Below are positions 1 through 6,374 of a stretch of 7,970 bases of DNA, one piece after another (position 1 is the first letter of the stretch; each line of letters starts with the position of its first letter). This DNA comes from Candidatus Zipacnadia bacterium (GTDB lineage Bacteria > Armatimonadota > Zipacnadia > Zipacnadales > Zipacnadaceae): positions 1 to 7,970 of the forward strand of contig JALGTS010000040.1 in assembly GCA_029821255.1 (NCBI GenBank), written 5' to 3'. The notes under the pieces are model-generated. The model had not been told where the DNA came from and did not search any database. It saw only the letters and a program-made list of their open reading frames with translations. The position numbers and the translations under genes were made by a program.

Positions 1-456
1 GAATTAGGCTTTCTGCCCGGCGATATTATGGAGAAGATTGACCCTTATCTGCGGCCGCTCTATGACGCTCTTATTGATGTAATGGGGGCTGACCGCCTCC
101 AGCGCCATCTACGCCGCGGCACTATTGAGGTCGTACCCCTCGCCTATATGCGAGGGCGCACCATAAATGATGCCTTCATCGTGCTTGATGAGGCCCAAAA
201 TACCTCCATTGGGCAGATGAAGATGGCCCTGACGCGGATGGGCCTGGCCTCAAAGATGGTTATCACCGGCGACATCACCCAGGTGGATCTGCCCGCCTCG
301 GCTAGCTCCGGACTAATCCATGCATTGGAAATACTAAAGAATATCCCAGGCATAGCGATCTGCCGCTTAACGGGTCACGATATCGTCCGCCATGATCTGG
401 TCCAGCGGATTGTCAAAGCCTACGATGAGGCGCAGACAAACTCGGGAGACTCCTAG
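1..456 (+). CDS. phoH: PhoH family ATPase, C-terminal part (5' end outside window)
   Basis: This is the C-terminal half of a PhoH-like (PhoH/YbeZ type) P-loop ATPase linked to RNA metabolism. The frame is open from base 1, so the gene starts upstream; the first in-window ATG at 28 is internal because the preceding residues ELGFLPGDI already match the family. Of the usual 320-350 residues, 151 are visible. The Walker A loop is missing to the left. Seen here are the PYLRPLYDAL segment, the LAYMRGRT segment, Walker B with FIVLDEAQNT (bases 175-204), the motif VITGDITQVDLP (about 259-294), and the Arg-rich C-terminal stretch VRHDLVQRI. The gene stops at TAG and is followed 57 bases later by pgpH and then ybeY, a conserved bacterial gene order in which PhoH is thought to work with YbeY in RNA processing. 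Family assignment is certain; the exact cellular substrate is not known from sequence. Confidence 0.95.
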   Translation, partial: ELGFLPGDIMEKIDPYLRPLYDALIDVMGADRLQRHLRRGTIEVVPLAYMRGRTINDAFIVLDEAQNTSIGQMKMALTRMGLASKMVITGDITQVDLPASASSGLIHALEILKNIPGIAICRLTGHDIVRHDLVQRIVKAYDEAQTNSGDS

Positions 457-462
457 CGGCGT

Positions 463-483
463 TCCCAGTCCCAATATCTGGGA
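463..483 (+). other. Short hairpin between phoH and pgpH
   Basis: Perfect 6-base arms TCCCAG (463-468) and CTGGGA (478-483) enclose a 9-base loop. No T-tract follows, so it is not a typical intrinsic terminator. Its right arm contains most of the only Shine-Dalgarno-like GGGAG (480-484) that could serve a GTG start at 493, which favours the downstream ATG at 514 for pgpH. It could be an RNA processing or stability element; that is inference. Confidence 0.3.
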
Positions 484-497
484 GACCCCGGTGTGCT

Positions 498-505
498 GAG
501 GAGAG
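498..505 (+). promoter_or_regulatory. Ribosome binding site deciding the pgpH start
   Basis: GAGGAGAG lies 8 bases before the ATG at 514. This is a near-ideal Shine-Dalgarno site and is the reason for choosing ATG 514 over the in-frame GTG at 493, which would place this purine run inside the coding sequence. Confidence 0.7.
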
Positions 506-513
506 CAAGTCAG

Positions 514-2673
514 ATGCCTCAAGTAAAAAGTCAAGTCAGCAACCACCAGTTGTCTCCGTCACGACTCTTCAGCCTGGACGAACTTGCCCTGCGTCGGTTG
601 TTGCTGGCGACCATAACCGTCGGCTTATTATTCTTCAGTTTGTGGGCTCGTGTCCTGCCCCCTAAGGTCGAACTGCAGCCAGGGGATATTGCCGACCGGA
701 CAATCAAGGCTCCCCGCAGTGCTCTTTACATCGCTGTTGAGGCGACCACCCAACTACGGGAACAGGCCGCCGCCAAGGTCCCCGACCAATATTCTCCGGT
801 GGCTGATGCTGACAGTAGCGTCAAAGCAGTAATCAACGACATCTTCGCTCAAGCCCGGCAAGTCCGCCAGCAGACAGCCGATCGCCCTCTCGCTAAACAG
901 ATCAATATCCTCCACGAACGCATAGCCCTGGATATAAGTGAAGCGACACTACGCACACTCCTGGAAAAGCCCCCCACCGCGCTGGAGCAGATCAAAAGTG
1001 CGACTTTGGAACTGGCAGACAACCAGATGCAGAGGCAACTACGCAAGGGCACCAACGATTTAGCCAAGGCGCGCCAGCAGATCGCCGAACAAGCCCAACA
1101 GATGAACCTGACTAAGGCCGCTGCAGCAGCCGCTACCGAAATCGCCCAACTTGCCATCAAGCCCAATGCGGTCTACGACCCGGACTTAACCGAGCAAAAG
1201 CGTGCAGAAGCGCGCGAGGCGGTAGAACCGATCGAGCGTGCCATTCAAGCAGGCGAAATCATAATCGCTGAAGGCGAACGGGTAACTTCTCACCATATGG
1301 ATATGTTCCGGGCCGTCGGACTGGTGAATCCCGTGGTTAACTATTCCCAAGCCTTGGGGATCTTAGCGCTACTGGCAATGCTGGTGGCTATCCTATGGAC
1401 GTTCACAGCCCGGTTTGCCGCTACCGTCTTTGCCGACATGCGCCTGATGGCCTTACTGAGCGTCATATTGATCTTGGCAACACTGCTCTTTCGCATAAGC
1501 CAGCAATGGGCATATTTTGAAGCCATAGCTTTGACTACCACCACTGCCGCATGTATGATAGCAGCTTTAGCCACTCGACCGGTGCTAAGTTCGCTACTTG
1601 CCCTCCTATTGGGCCCATTGGTCGGTCTGGCAACTCCTTCTAACGACGTCCGCCTGGTGGTTGCAACCATAGTATGTGGCCTGTTTGCCGCCAACGTCAG
1701 TACTATCCGGGGCAGTTGGACCCAAACCATCGCCCGTGTAGCTGTATTGGTGGGGTTGGGTAACGGTTTGGCATTGGTTATCACCACCGCAGCCTTCGAT
1801 CTCACTGTCCAATGGCACGTAATCGGAGCCACTGCCATAGGTGGAGTAGCTGCTGCCCTGCTCTCGGTCGGGGCAATCGTCGTCATTGAAGGTCCCCTGG
1901 AGCTGCTTACCGATCTGCGCCTTATGGAGTTGTCTAACCCCAATCAGCCGATTCTGCGCCAACTGCGGCGCGAGGCTCCTGCCTCCTATCAATCCTCGGT
2001 GATGGTGGCCAACCTCGCGGAGCAAGCCGCTGAGGCCATCGGTGCCAACAGTCTACTGGCCCACACCGCTGCGCTATATCATGATATCGGCAAGATCAAA
2101 CGCCCCTATTTCTTCGTGGAAAACCAGTTCGGCGGCGAGAATCCCCATGATAAGCTCAGCCCGCATCTCAGTGCCTTAATAATAGCTGCCCATGTGAAGG
2201 ACGGCTTGCAGATAGCCAAAGAAATCAGGCTCCCCCAGCCGATCGCCGATGCCATTCCCCAAAGCCATGGCACTTATCTGATTAAGTACTTCTACGAAAA
2301 GGCTCGCGCCCAGGCTGCGGAAGGTGAAGAAGTCAGCAAAGAAGAATTCCGCTATCCTGGCCCACGGCCTCAAACCAAAGAAAATGCCATTGTGATGCTT
2401 GCCGACATAGTTGAGGCTGCTGCCCGCACCCTTGACGACCCTACCCCTGCCAAGGTCAAAGCCCTGGTCAATCGTCTCGTCGACGAGAAGATTGAAGAAG
2501 GCCAGCTTGACGAATGCCCACTAACCTTTGCTGAAGTTGACAAGATCAAGCAAAGTCTCATTGACAGTCTCAACACGATGTTTCACCAGCGCATCAAGTA
2601 CCCCGACCAGATTGAGCGTGACGCCGAAGAAGTTGCCAAGGCCTACGGCCAATCCCAAAGCAGCGACTCTTAG
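514..2673 (+). CDS. pgpH: 7TM-HD domain protein, PgpH/YqfF-type cyclic-di-AMP phosphodiesterase family
   Basis: This is a membrane HD-family phosphohydrolase; characterised homologues (Listeria PgpH) hydrolyse cyclic di-AMP. With ATG 514 it has 719 residues, the usual family length (GTG 493 would give 726). The order is: one N-terminal membrane helix (about 28-48); an extracytoplasmic Gln/Ala-rich 7TMR-HDED domain (about 55-270, ending in GEIIIAEGERVT); a bundle of about seven hydrophobic helices (280-460); and a cytoplasmic HD domain (about 485-660). HD-domain ligands seen are H523-D524 in YHDIGK, H560 in AAHV, H585 in QSHGT and D631 in MLADIVEAA. The oddity is the first metal-binding His of the usual (Y/F)(H/Q)HS motif: here residues 492-495 read YQSS, so Ser494 replaces it. 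The preceding PGT is also changed to PAS. The enzyme may have altered metal binding or activity. The family call is very secure; cyclic-di-AMP hydrolysis by this copy is not. Confidence 0.93.
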   Translation: MPQVKSQVSNHQLSPSRLFSLDELALRRLLLATITVGLLFFSLWARVLPPKVELQPGDIADRTIKAPRSALYIAVEATTQLREQAAAKVPDQYSPVADADSSVKAVINDIFAQARQVRQQTADRPLAKQINILHERIALDISEATLRTLLEKPPTALEQIKSATLELADNQMQRQLRKGTNDLAKARQQIAEQAQQMNLTKAAAAAATEIAQLAIKPNAVYDPDLTEQKRAEAREAVEPIERAIQAGEIIIAEGERVTSHHMDMFRAVGLVNPVVNYSQALGILALLAMLVAILWTFTARFAATVFADMRLMALLSVILILATLLFRISQQWAYFEAIALTTTTAACMIAALATRPVLSSLLALLLGPLVGLATPSNDVRLVVATIVCGLFAANVSTIRGSWTQTIARVAVLVGLGNGLALVITTAAFDLTVQWHVIGATAIGGVAAALLSVGAIVVIEGPLELLTDLRLMELSNPNQPILRQLRREAPASYQSSVMVANLAEQAAEAIGANSLLAHTAALYHDIGKIKRPYFFVENQFGGENPHDKLSPHLSALIIAAHVKDGLQIAKEIRLPQPIADAIPQSHGTYLIKYFYEKARAQAAEGEEVSKEEFRYPGPRPQTKENAIVMLADIVEAAARTLDDPTPAKVKALVNRLVDEKIEEGQLDECPLTFAEVDKIKQSLIDSLNTMFHQRIKYPDQIERDAEEVAKAYGQSQSSDS

Positions 2674-2703
2674 CCAGCCATTGTGCCAACCTCTTGCCAA
2701 CCA

Positions 2704-3126
2704 ATGAAGATACAACTGCGTGACCTCCAACCCGTCCCCGTTGACCACGATAAGCTCAAGCAGGTGCTGCAGGCCACTGGCCGGCAGCTTGGCACCGCCG
2801 TGGAGAATCTCAGCGTCGCACTGGTTGACGATGCCAGGATCGCGCAGCTCAACCGCCAGCTTCTCCAGCGGTGCGGTCCCACCGATGTCATCGCCTTTGA
2901 GGCCGAGCAGGACGCTGAGGGTAGCAGTGGAGAGATCATAATTTCGGTGCAGACGGCCCAGCGTCAAGCCCAACAGTACGGGCACAGTCTATTGGAAGAG
3001 CTATGTCTACTGGCCATTCATGGACTGCTGCACGTAATGGGCTATGAAGACCAAACCGAGGCGGGCCGGGCTGAGATGGAGCGAATTCAAGCGTGTCTTC
3101 TGAGCAAAGTCAGGCCGAAGTCGTGA
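2704..3126 (+). CDS. ybeY: YbeY-like endoribonuclease / rRNA maturation factor, divergent
   Basis: YbeY (UPF0054) is a zinc-dependent endoribonuclease acting in 16S rRNA 3' maturation and ribosome quality control. With ATG 2704 the protein has 140 residues, slightly short for the family (about 150-160). An in-frame GTG at 2683 would add seven residues, but neither start has a clear Shine-Dalgarno; ATG is preferred because MKIQLRD resembles typical YbeY N-termini. Family features seen are VALVDDARIAQLN, GPTDVIAF (58-65), SGEIIIS (75-81) and the metal motif HGLLHVMGYED (106-116). Two key positions differ from the norm. The third zinc ligand of HGxLHLxGYDH is Asp116 instead of His. The Arg four residues after the Asn of the LN...PTDV block is Leu54. 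It follows pgpH by 30 bases and is probably co-transcribed with it. The family call is strong because of motif order and gene context; catalytic competence is uncertain. Confidence 0.9.
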   Translation: MKIQLRDLQPVPVDHDKLKQVLQATGRQLGTAVENLSVALVDDARIAQLNRQLLQRCGPTDVIAFEAEQDAEGSSGEIIISVQTAQRQAQQYGHSLLEELCLLAIHGLLHVMGYEDQTEAGRAEMERIQACLLSKVRPKS

Positions 3127-3131
3127 GAACC

Positions 3132-3169
3132 GCTACTCAGCCCCGATGATCTGCACTGCGCTGAGTCGC
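3132..3169. terminator. Inverted repeat at the convergent ybeY/tldE junction (weak terminator candidate)
   Basis: Arms ACTCAGC (3135-3141) and GCTGAGT (3160-3166) pair perfectly over 7 bases and extend by two more pairs (3132-3133 with 3168-3169) across one mismatch, around an 18-base loop. The structure starts just after the ybeY stop and covers the tldE stop codon. Neither strand has a following T-tract, so intrinsic termination is doubtful. Its position between two convergent stop codons only 6 bases apart is what makes it worth listing. Confidence 0.25.
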
Positions 3170-4470
3170 ACGCTGGGGATGATACTGCCCGGCTCTTCCC
3201 GGTAGTCGCTGGACACAGCATCTACCTCTTCCAGCAGTTCCAATATATGACCGCCAATCATAGTATTCTTTACCGGATAAGCCAGTTGGCCATTTTCAAT
3301 CTTGAAGCCAAAGTCCACCGTTACCGAAAGGTCCCCACTGGCCGGATCGGGCTCTACCTGGGCAGCGTTGATATACAGCCCCTCGTCAATTTCGGCCACC
3401 AACTCGGCTTCGGTAAGTTGGCCCGGCTCAATCAGCAGGTTGGTGGCCGAGATGCCGACACTGGGGGAATAGCCACGACGCGCCGCATGCCCAGTGTCGT
3501 CCACTCCCGCCTTATTGGCAGTATACGAATTATGCAGGTAGGTGGTCAGCACACCTTTATCAATCAACACTCGCTTCTGCTTGGGCACTCCCTCAGCATC
3601 CCAGCCCTGTGAAAAAACCCCAGCTGGTACAAAGGGGTCCTCAACAATGGTAATTGCCCCACTGCCAATCTGCTCGCCGGCCTTACCGACCATATAGGTG
3701 CGCCCGCGCTGGACACTCTCGGCATCCGCTGCTTCAATAGGTGCTGTAAGAAAGTCGCCAGCGCTTAGTGGCCCCATCACCACCGGTAGCCGGGCGGTCT
3801 TCATGTGCCGGGCGCCCAGGAAGTTGCCAGCCTGCTCTGTGGCCTGAGCAGCAACTCCGACTGGCTCAAAATCCTTAAGTCGTCGGGCGACATCATATTC
3901 AAAATAGCTGCCTACGTCGTCACCGTCGCGTACCACTGCCATAAAGAAGATATGTAGTGATGTGCCCCGATTGCCTAAAGCTATACCCGTGGAGCTGGCC
4001 AGGCCATGTCCGCCCTCCGTCAGCGCGGCTCCTCCCGACAACGCTACATTTGCATTAACCGCACGCGCCTCGTCAATCGCCTCCTGACACCACTGCACGA
4101 TCCGAGCTGAATCCAGGCCCGCAACGCTCCCGTCAAACAGTTCTGGGACCTGTTGTACCTCACGCGGCGGCGGCAATGCCACAAAGTCCGGATCGCAATG
4201 GGCGGCTTTAGCTAAAGTTACGGCCTGTTCAGCACACATACGTACTTGAGCCTTCTCCAGACTCTGACTACAGGCCAGGCCCATTGCTCCATTAACATAA
4301 GCTCGTACTCCAATTCCGCTGTCACGGCGCGTTTGGCACTGCTTAATACAGGTCTTCTCTACCTCAACTTCAACTGACCGCCCTGATGCGCAAATTGCGT
4401 CAGCCCAATCAGCACCAACAGCAGTTGCCGCCTGCACCGCTGCCCGGGCTATATCAACCAAGCTATCCAA
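3133..4470 (-). CDS. TldD/PmbA family protein, TldE-like subunit
   Basis: This 445-residue protein has the usual length and full-length pattern of the TldD/PmbA family. It lacks the HExxxH zinc motif of the TldD peptidase subunit, so it resembles TldE/PmbA, the partner that forms the TldD-TldE metalloprotease heterodimer known from microcin B17 maturation and antitoxin degradation. Seen are an N-terminal domain (1-150) with SGIGVRAYVNG, a central LPVVMGPLSAGDFL (about 228-241), RGRTYMVGKAGEQIGS (255-270), IVEDPF, the family hallmark DAEGVPKQKRVL (291-302), YLHNSYTANKAG (311-322), and a C-terminal ASGDLS...IENGQLAYPVKNT. The start is TTG at 4470, supported by a strong GGAGGG site. Seven cysteines all lie within residues 27-128, including C41xxxC45, and none occur later. 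No tldD gene is in the window. The gene follows the SPOR gene by 42 bases and converges with ybeY. The biological substrate is unknown. Confidence 0.9.
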   Translation of the reverse strand: MDSLVDIARAAVQAATAVGADWADAICASGRSVEVEVEKTCIKQCQTRRDSGIGVRAYVNGAMGLACSQSLEKAQVRMCAEQAVTLAKAAHCDPDFVALPPPREVQQVPELFDGSVAGLDSARIVQWCQEAIDEARAVNANVALSGGAALTEGGHGLASSTGIALGNRGTSLHIFFMAVVRDGDDVGSYFEYDVARRLKDFEPVGVAAQATEQAGNFLGARHMKTARLPVVMGPLSAGDFLTAPIEAADAESVQRGRTYMVGKAGEQIGSGAITIVEDPFVPAGVFSQGWDAEGVPKQKRVLIDKGVLTTYLHNSYTANKAGVDDTGHAARRGYSPSVGISATNLLIEPGQLTEAELVAEIDEGLYINAAQVEPDPASGDLSVTVDFGFKIENGQLAYPVKNTMIGGHILELLEEVDAVSSDYREEPGSIIPSVRLSAVQIIGAE

Positions 4471-4476
4471 AGTTTT

Positions 4477-4482
4477 CCCTCC
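4477..4482 (-). promoter_or_regulatory. Ribosome binding site supporting the TTG start of the TldE-like gene
   Basis: Read on the minus strand, GGAGGG lies 6 bases before TTG at 4470-4468. The strength and spacing of this site justify a TTG start that would otherwise look doubtful. Confidence 0.7.
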
Positions 4483-4512
4483 AATCAGCAGCGCCAGCTT
4501 ACATCGTGCTTT

Positions 4513-5136
4513 CTATCGGTGGACCAGACCAGCCACGAAGCCATCTTCACGTACTTTTTGGGCCAGCGCTTCGGCGTCCTCGCGATTGCTGAAGGTCCCT
4601 ACATTGACTCGATGATATGTGATCCCCTCGTTCTTGATCTGCGTGATAAAGGGGCTGTAGCCACGCTGCTCCAGTTTTCGAGCCTGTCTGCGAGCATTAT
4701 CCTCCTCGGTGAACGAACCTGCTGTCACAACCCATTCCCCCTCCACGGCCACCGGTTGTTCGGAGCCTACCCCAGTTGTTTCGGATTCACCCGCATGGAG
4801 TCCAGCCCCATCTTGAGGTTCCTCCGTAACCTGTTCACCTTCCAAGCCAGGCTCACTAAACAGCTCCTCACTTCCGGTCGGCTCGCGTTCTTCAATCTTG
4901 ACAACAGGCCGCAACGGCGCCTCCTCTTCTGGTTTACCGGAGCTCACCTTGGCGGTTGGAGCCTCGCCAACTGGCTCGGGCTGCACCCCGGCCTGCAGGT
5001 CAACCTCAGCCAGCCGCCGGCCCACCCAGTTCTTGCCAACCTGATAACTCAACACTCCGGCAATAACACAGATCAATAGCACCAGCAGCCAGAACGCGAG
5101 GGTCTGCCGACTTTCTTGGTTTTTTGGTGATGGCAT
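4513..5136 (-). CDS. Membrane-anchored SPOR domain protein
   Basis: This is a 207-residue bitopic membrane protein. A short positively charged N-terminus is followed by a single hydrophobic helix (about 13-31, LAFWLLVLLICVIAGVLSY). Next comes an extracytoplasmic low-complexity linker rich in Glu, Pro and Gly (about 45-132), and a C-terminal SPOR domain (about 134-205). The SPOR domain shows the expected repeat WVVTAGSFTEEDNARRQARK and YHRVNVGTFSNREDAEALAQ. SPOR domains bind glycan strands stripped of stem peptides and place proteins at division septa, as in FtsN, DedD and many cell wall hydrolases; here there is no catalytic domain. The ATG at 5136 has a GGGGGAG site with its GGAG core 8 bases upstream. 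The gene precedes the TldE-like gene with a 42-base gap, so the two are probably co-transcribed. A role in division or wall remodelling is inferred from the domain only. Confidence 0.88.
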   Translation of the reverse strand: MPSPKNQESRQTLAFWLLVLLICVIAGVLSYQVGKNWVGRRLAEVDLQAGVQPEPVGEAPTAKVSSGKPEEEAPLRPVVKIEEREPTGSEELFSEPGLEGEQVTEEPQDGAGLHAGESETTGVGSEQPVAVEGEWVVTAGSFTEEDNARRQARKLEQRGYSPFITQIKNEGITYHRVNVGTFSNREDAEALAQKVREDGFVAGLVHR

Positions 5137-5192
5137 AGCGCGAGCTCCCCCATCCTCTGAAACTCGAATATCTCGCCCCGATACTTGCTAAC

Positions 5193-5221
5193 ATCTTAAC
5201 ACCAAAACCTGCTGGAGGCAA
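5193..5221 (-). promoter_or_regulatory. Candidate promoter for the SPOR-tldE gene pair
   Basis: On the minus strand TTGCCT (5216-5221) and TAAGAT (5193-5198) are separated by 17 bases, and the -10 is preceded by TGT, giving an extended -10. Each hexamer matches the sigma-70 consensus at 4 of 6 positions. It would place the transcript start roughly 50 bases before the SPOR gene ATG, inside the only sizeable gap (159 bases) of the minus-strand block. By-eye evidence only. Confidence 0.3.
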
Positions 5222-5295
5222 GGACTCTACATATAATACAAGTTGCCTGTGAAGAGTACGAGCCAACGAGGACATTCTTTGTAGCCAGAGCACTC

Positions 5296-6312
5296 TTAGT
5301 TAATGCGGTCCACAATACACTGGGCCACGCCGAAGAGCGCTTCGCGGCTCGGGGAGGGTGATAGGACTTGCAAATGGCGCAGAGCCGAAGCTATGTAGTG
5401 GCGAGCGCACCGCTCGGCATAGCTGCGGCCGCCGGCCTGCTCTACCTGTATTGCCAGAGTTGTCCGAGCCTCTTTGGTACAAACCTCATCAGACAATCCC
5501 TTGATCAGCCGGGCAATCCGTCCTGAGCTGTCATTTTCCAAGGCATGGATGACTGCCAGCGTCCGCAGGCCCCGGGACTGATCTTGCCCCACTGACTTGC
5601 CCAACTTCACCGCATCACCATATAGATCCAGCAGGTCGTCAGTTATCTGGAAGGCCAAACCCAGGTCGTATCCGAAGGCAGCCAGCTCAGACTGAATTCC
5701 ATCTTGGGCACCAGCTACCTGTGCCCCTAACTGGCAGCTCGCTGCAAACAAGGCCGCAGTCTTTCCCCCAATGATCTGCAGGTAGACCTGTTCGCCAATT
5801 TCATCGCCGCACTCTAAACTAAGCAGCTCCGCTTCGCACATCTCGCTCACAGTTTGGGCCAAGACGTTCAGGTAGCCACTGTCATCGTACTCCGACACAT
5901 ACCGGTAGGCCACTGCCGCCAGGTAATCACCGACCAGTACCGCCTGCGAGATTCCCCACTTGCGCCAAGCTGATTCTGTGCCCCGCCGCATCTCAGCTTT
6001 GTCAACTACGTCATCGTGCAGCAGTGAGCCGGAGTGCACGAGTTCCACCGCCGCGGCCAATCTGATTGCCTGTTCGGTAACCTGTCCGCAAGCCTGCGCA
6101 CATAGCAGCAACAGCGCCGGGCGCAGCCGCTTACCGCCTACCCCTATAGTGTGGATAGTCACCTCTCGCACAATTGGCGGACCGCTCTCGGCCATCTGCC
6201 GCAGGACCCTCTCAGCTTGAGCTAACTCCTCAGAGACAGGCGCATATAGCCTCCTCCAGGAGCTGTTTGCTGATACCTGTACATCAACTGCCGCTTTAGC
6301 TCGCCTACTCAT
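5296..6312 (-). CDS. Long-chain trans-polyprenyl diphosphate synthase
   Basis: This isoprenyl synthase adds isopentenyl diphosphate units to an allylic primer to make an all-trans polyprenyl chain, most likely the side chain of menaquinone or ubiquinone. With ATG 6312 it has 338 residues; an upstream ATG at 6345 would give 349. ATG 6312 is preferred because GGGAG lies 6 bases before it, whereas 6345 has only a weak AGGTG. Seen are GGKRLRP (59-65), the first Asp-rich motif HDDVVDKAEMRRG (DDxxD at 100-104), GGKTA (182-186), and the second Asp-rich motif QITDDLLD (DDxxD at 225-229), followed by LGKSVGQD. The fifth residue before the first DDxxD is Gly, with no bulky aromatic residue to cap the pocket, which predicts a long product (C35-C50) rather than C15 or C20. 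The gene lies directly after nuoN on the same strand, matching a role in respiratory quinone supply. The exact chain length cannot be read from sequence. Confidence 0.93.
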   Translation of the reverse strand: MSRRAKAAVDVQVSANSSWRRLYAPVSEELAQAERVLRQMAESGPPIVREVTIHTIGVGGKRLRPALLLLCAQACGQVTEQAIRLAAAVELVHSGSLLHDDVVDKAEMRRGTESAWRKWGISQAVLVGDYLAAVAYRYVSEYDDSGYLNVLAQTVSEMCEAELLSLECGDEIGEQVYLQIIGGKTAALFAASCQLGAQVAGAQDGIQSELAAFGYDLGLAFQITDDLLDLYGDAVKLGKSVGQDQSRGLRTLAVIHALENDSSGRIARLIKGLSDEVCTKEARTTLAIQVEQAGGRSYAERCARHYIASALRHLQVLSPSPSREALFGVAQCIVDRIN

Positions 6313-6318
6313 ATCCCA

Positions 6319-6323
6319 CTCCC
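6319..6323 (-). promoter_or_regulatory. Ribosome binding site deciding the polyprenyl synthase start
   Basis: Read on the minus strand, GGGAG lies 6 bases before ATG 6312. It is the better-supported start compared with the ATG ATG pair at 6345-6340. Confidence 0.55.
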
Positions 6324-6374
6324 AACTGTCCAATAGGCACATCATTGCGCACCTGGTGCAAAGTGAAACTGTTC

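Noticed and set aside
1341..2025. Two long minus-strand open frames (200 and 139 codons) inside pgpH
   Set aside because: They lie antisense to conserved membrane and HD-domain coding sequence, resemble no family I recognise, and have low-complexity composition expected of a shadow frame.
2674..2703. GTG at 2683 as the ybeY start
   Set aside because: It would add only MPTSCQP, has no Shine-Dalgarno, and the ATG at 2704 gives a more typical YbeY N-terminus. It cannot be fully excluded.
4519..5079. 186-codon plus-strand open frame opposite the SPOR gene
   Set aside because: The minus-strand frame has a clear membrane helix and SPOR domain with a good ribosome binding site; the plus frame shows no recognisable domain.
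5232..5237. Perfect TATAAT on the plus strand in the gap between the polyprenyl synthase and SPOR genes
   Set aside because: No usable -35 hexamer lies 16-18 bases upstream, and no plus-strand gene follows; only antisense transcription into the polyprenyl synthase gene would result.
6345..6361. Near-palindrome TTGC-g-CACC-t-GGTGCAA between nuoN and the polyprenyl synthase
   Set aside because: It is short and imperfect with a one-base loop, so it is a weak operator or hairpin candidate; it merely overlaps the weak ribosome site of the disfavoured ATG 6345.
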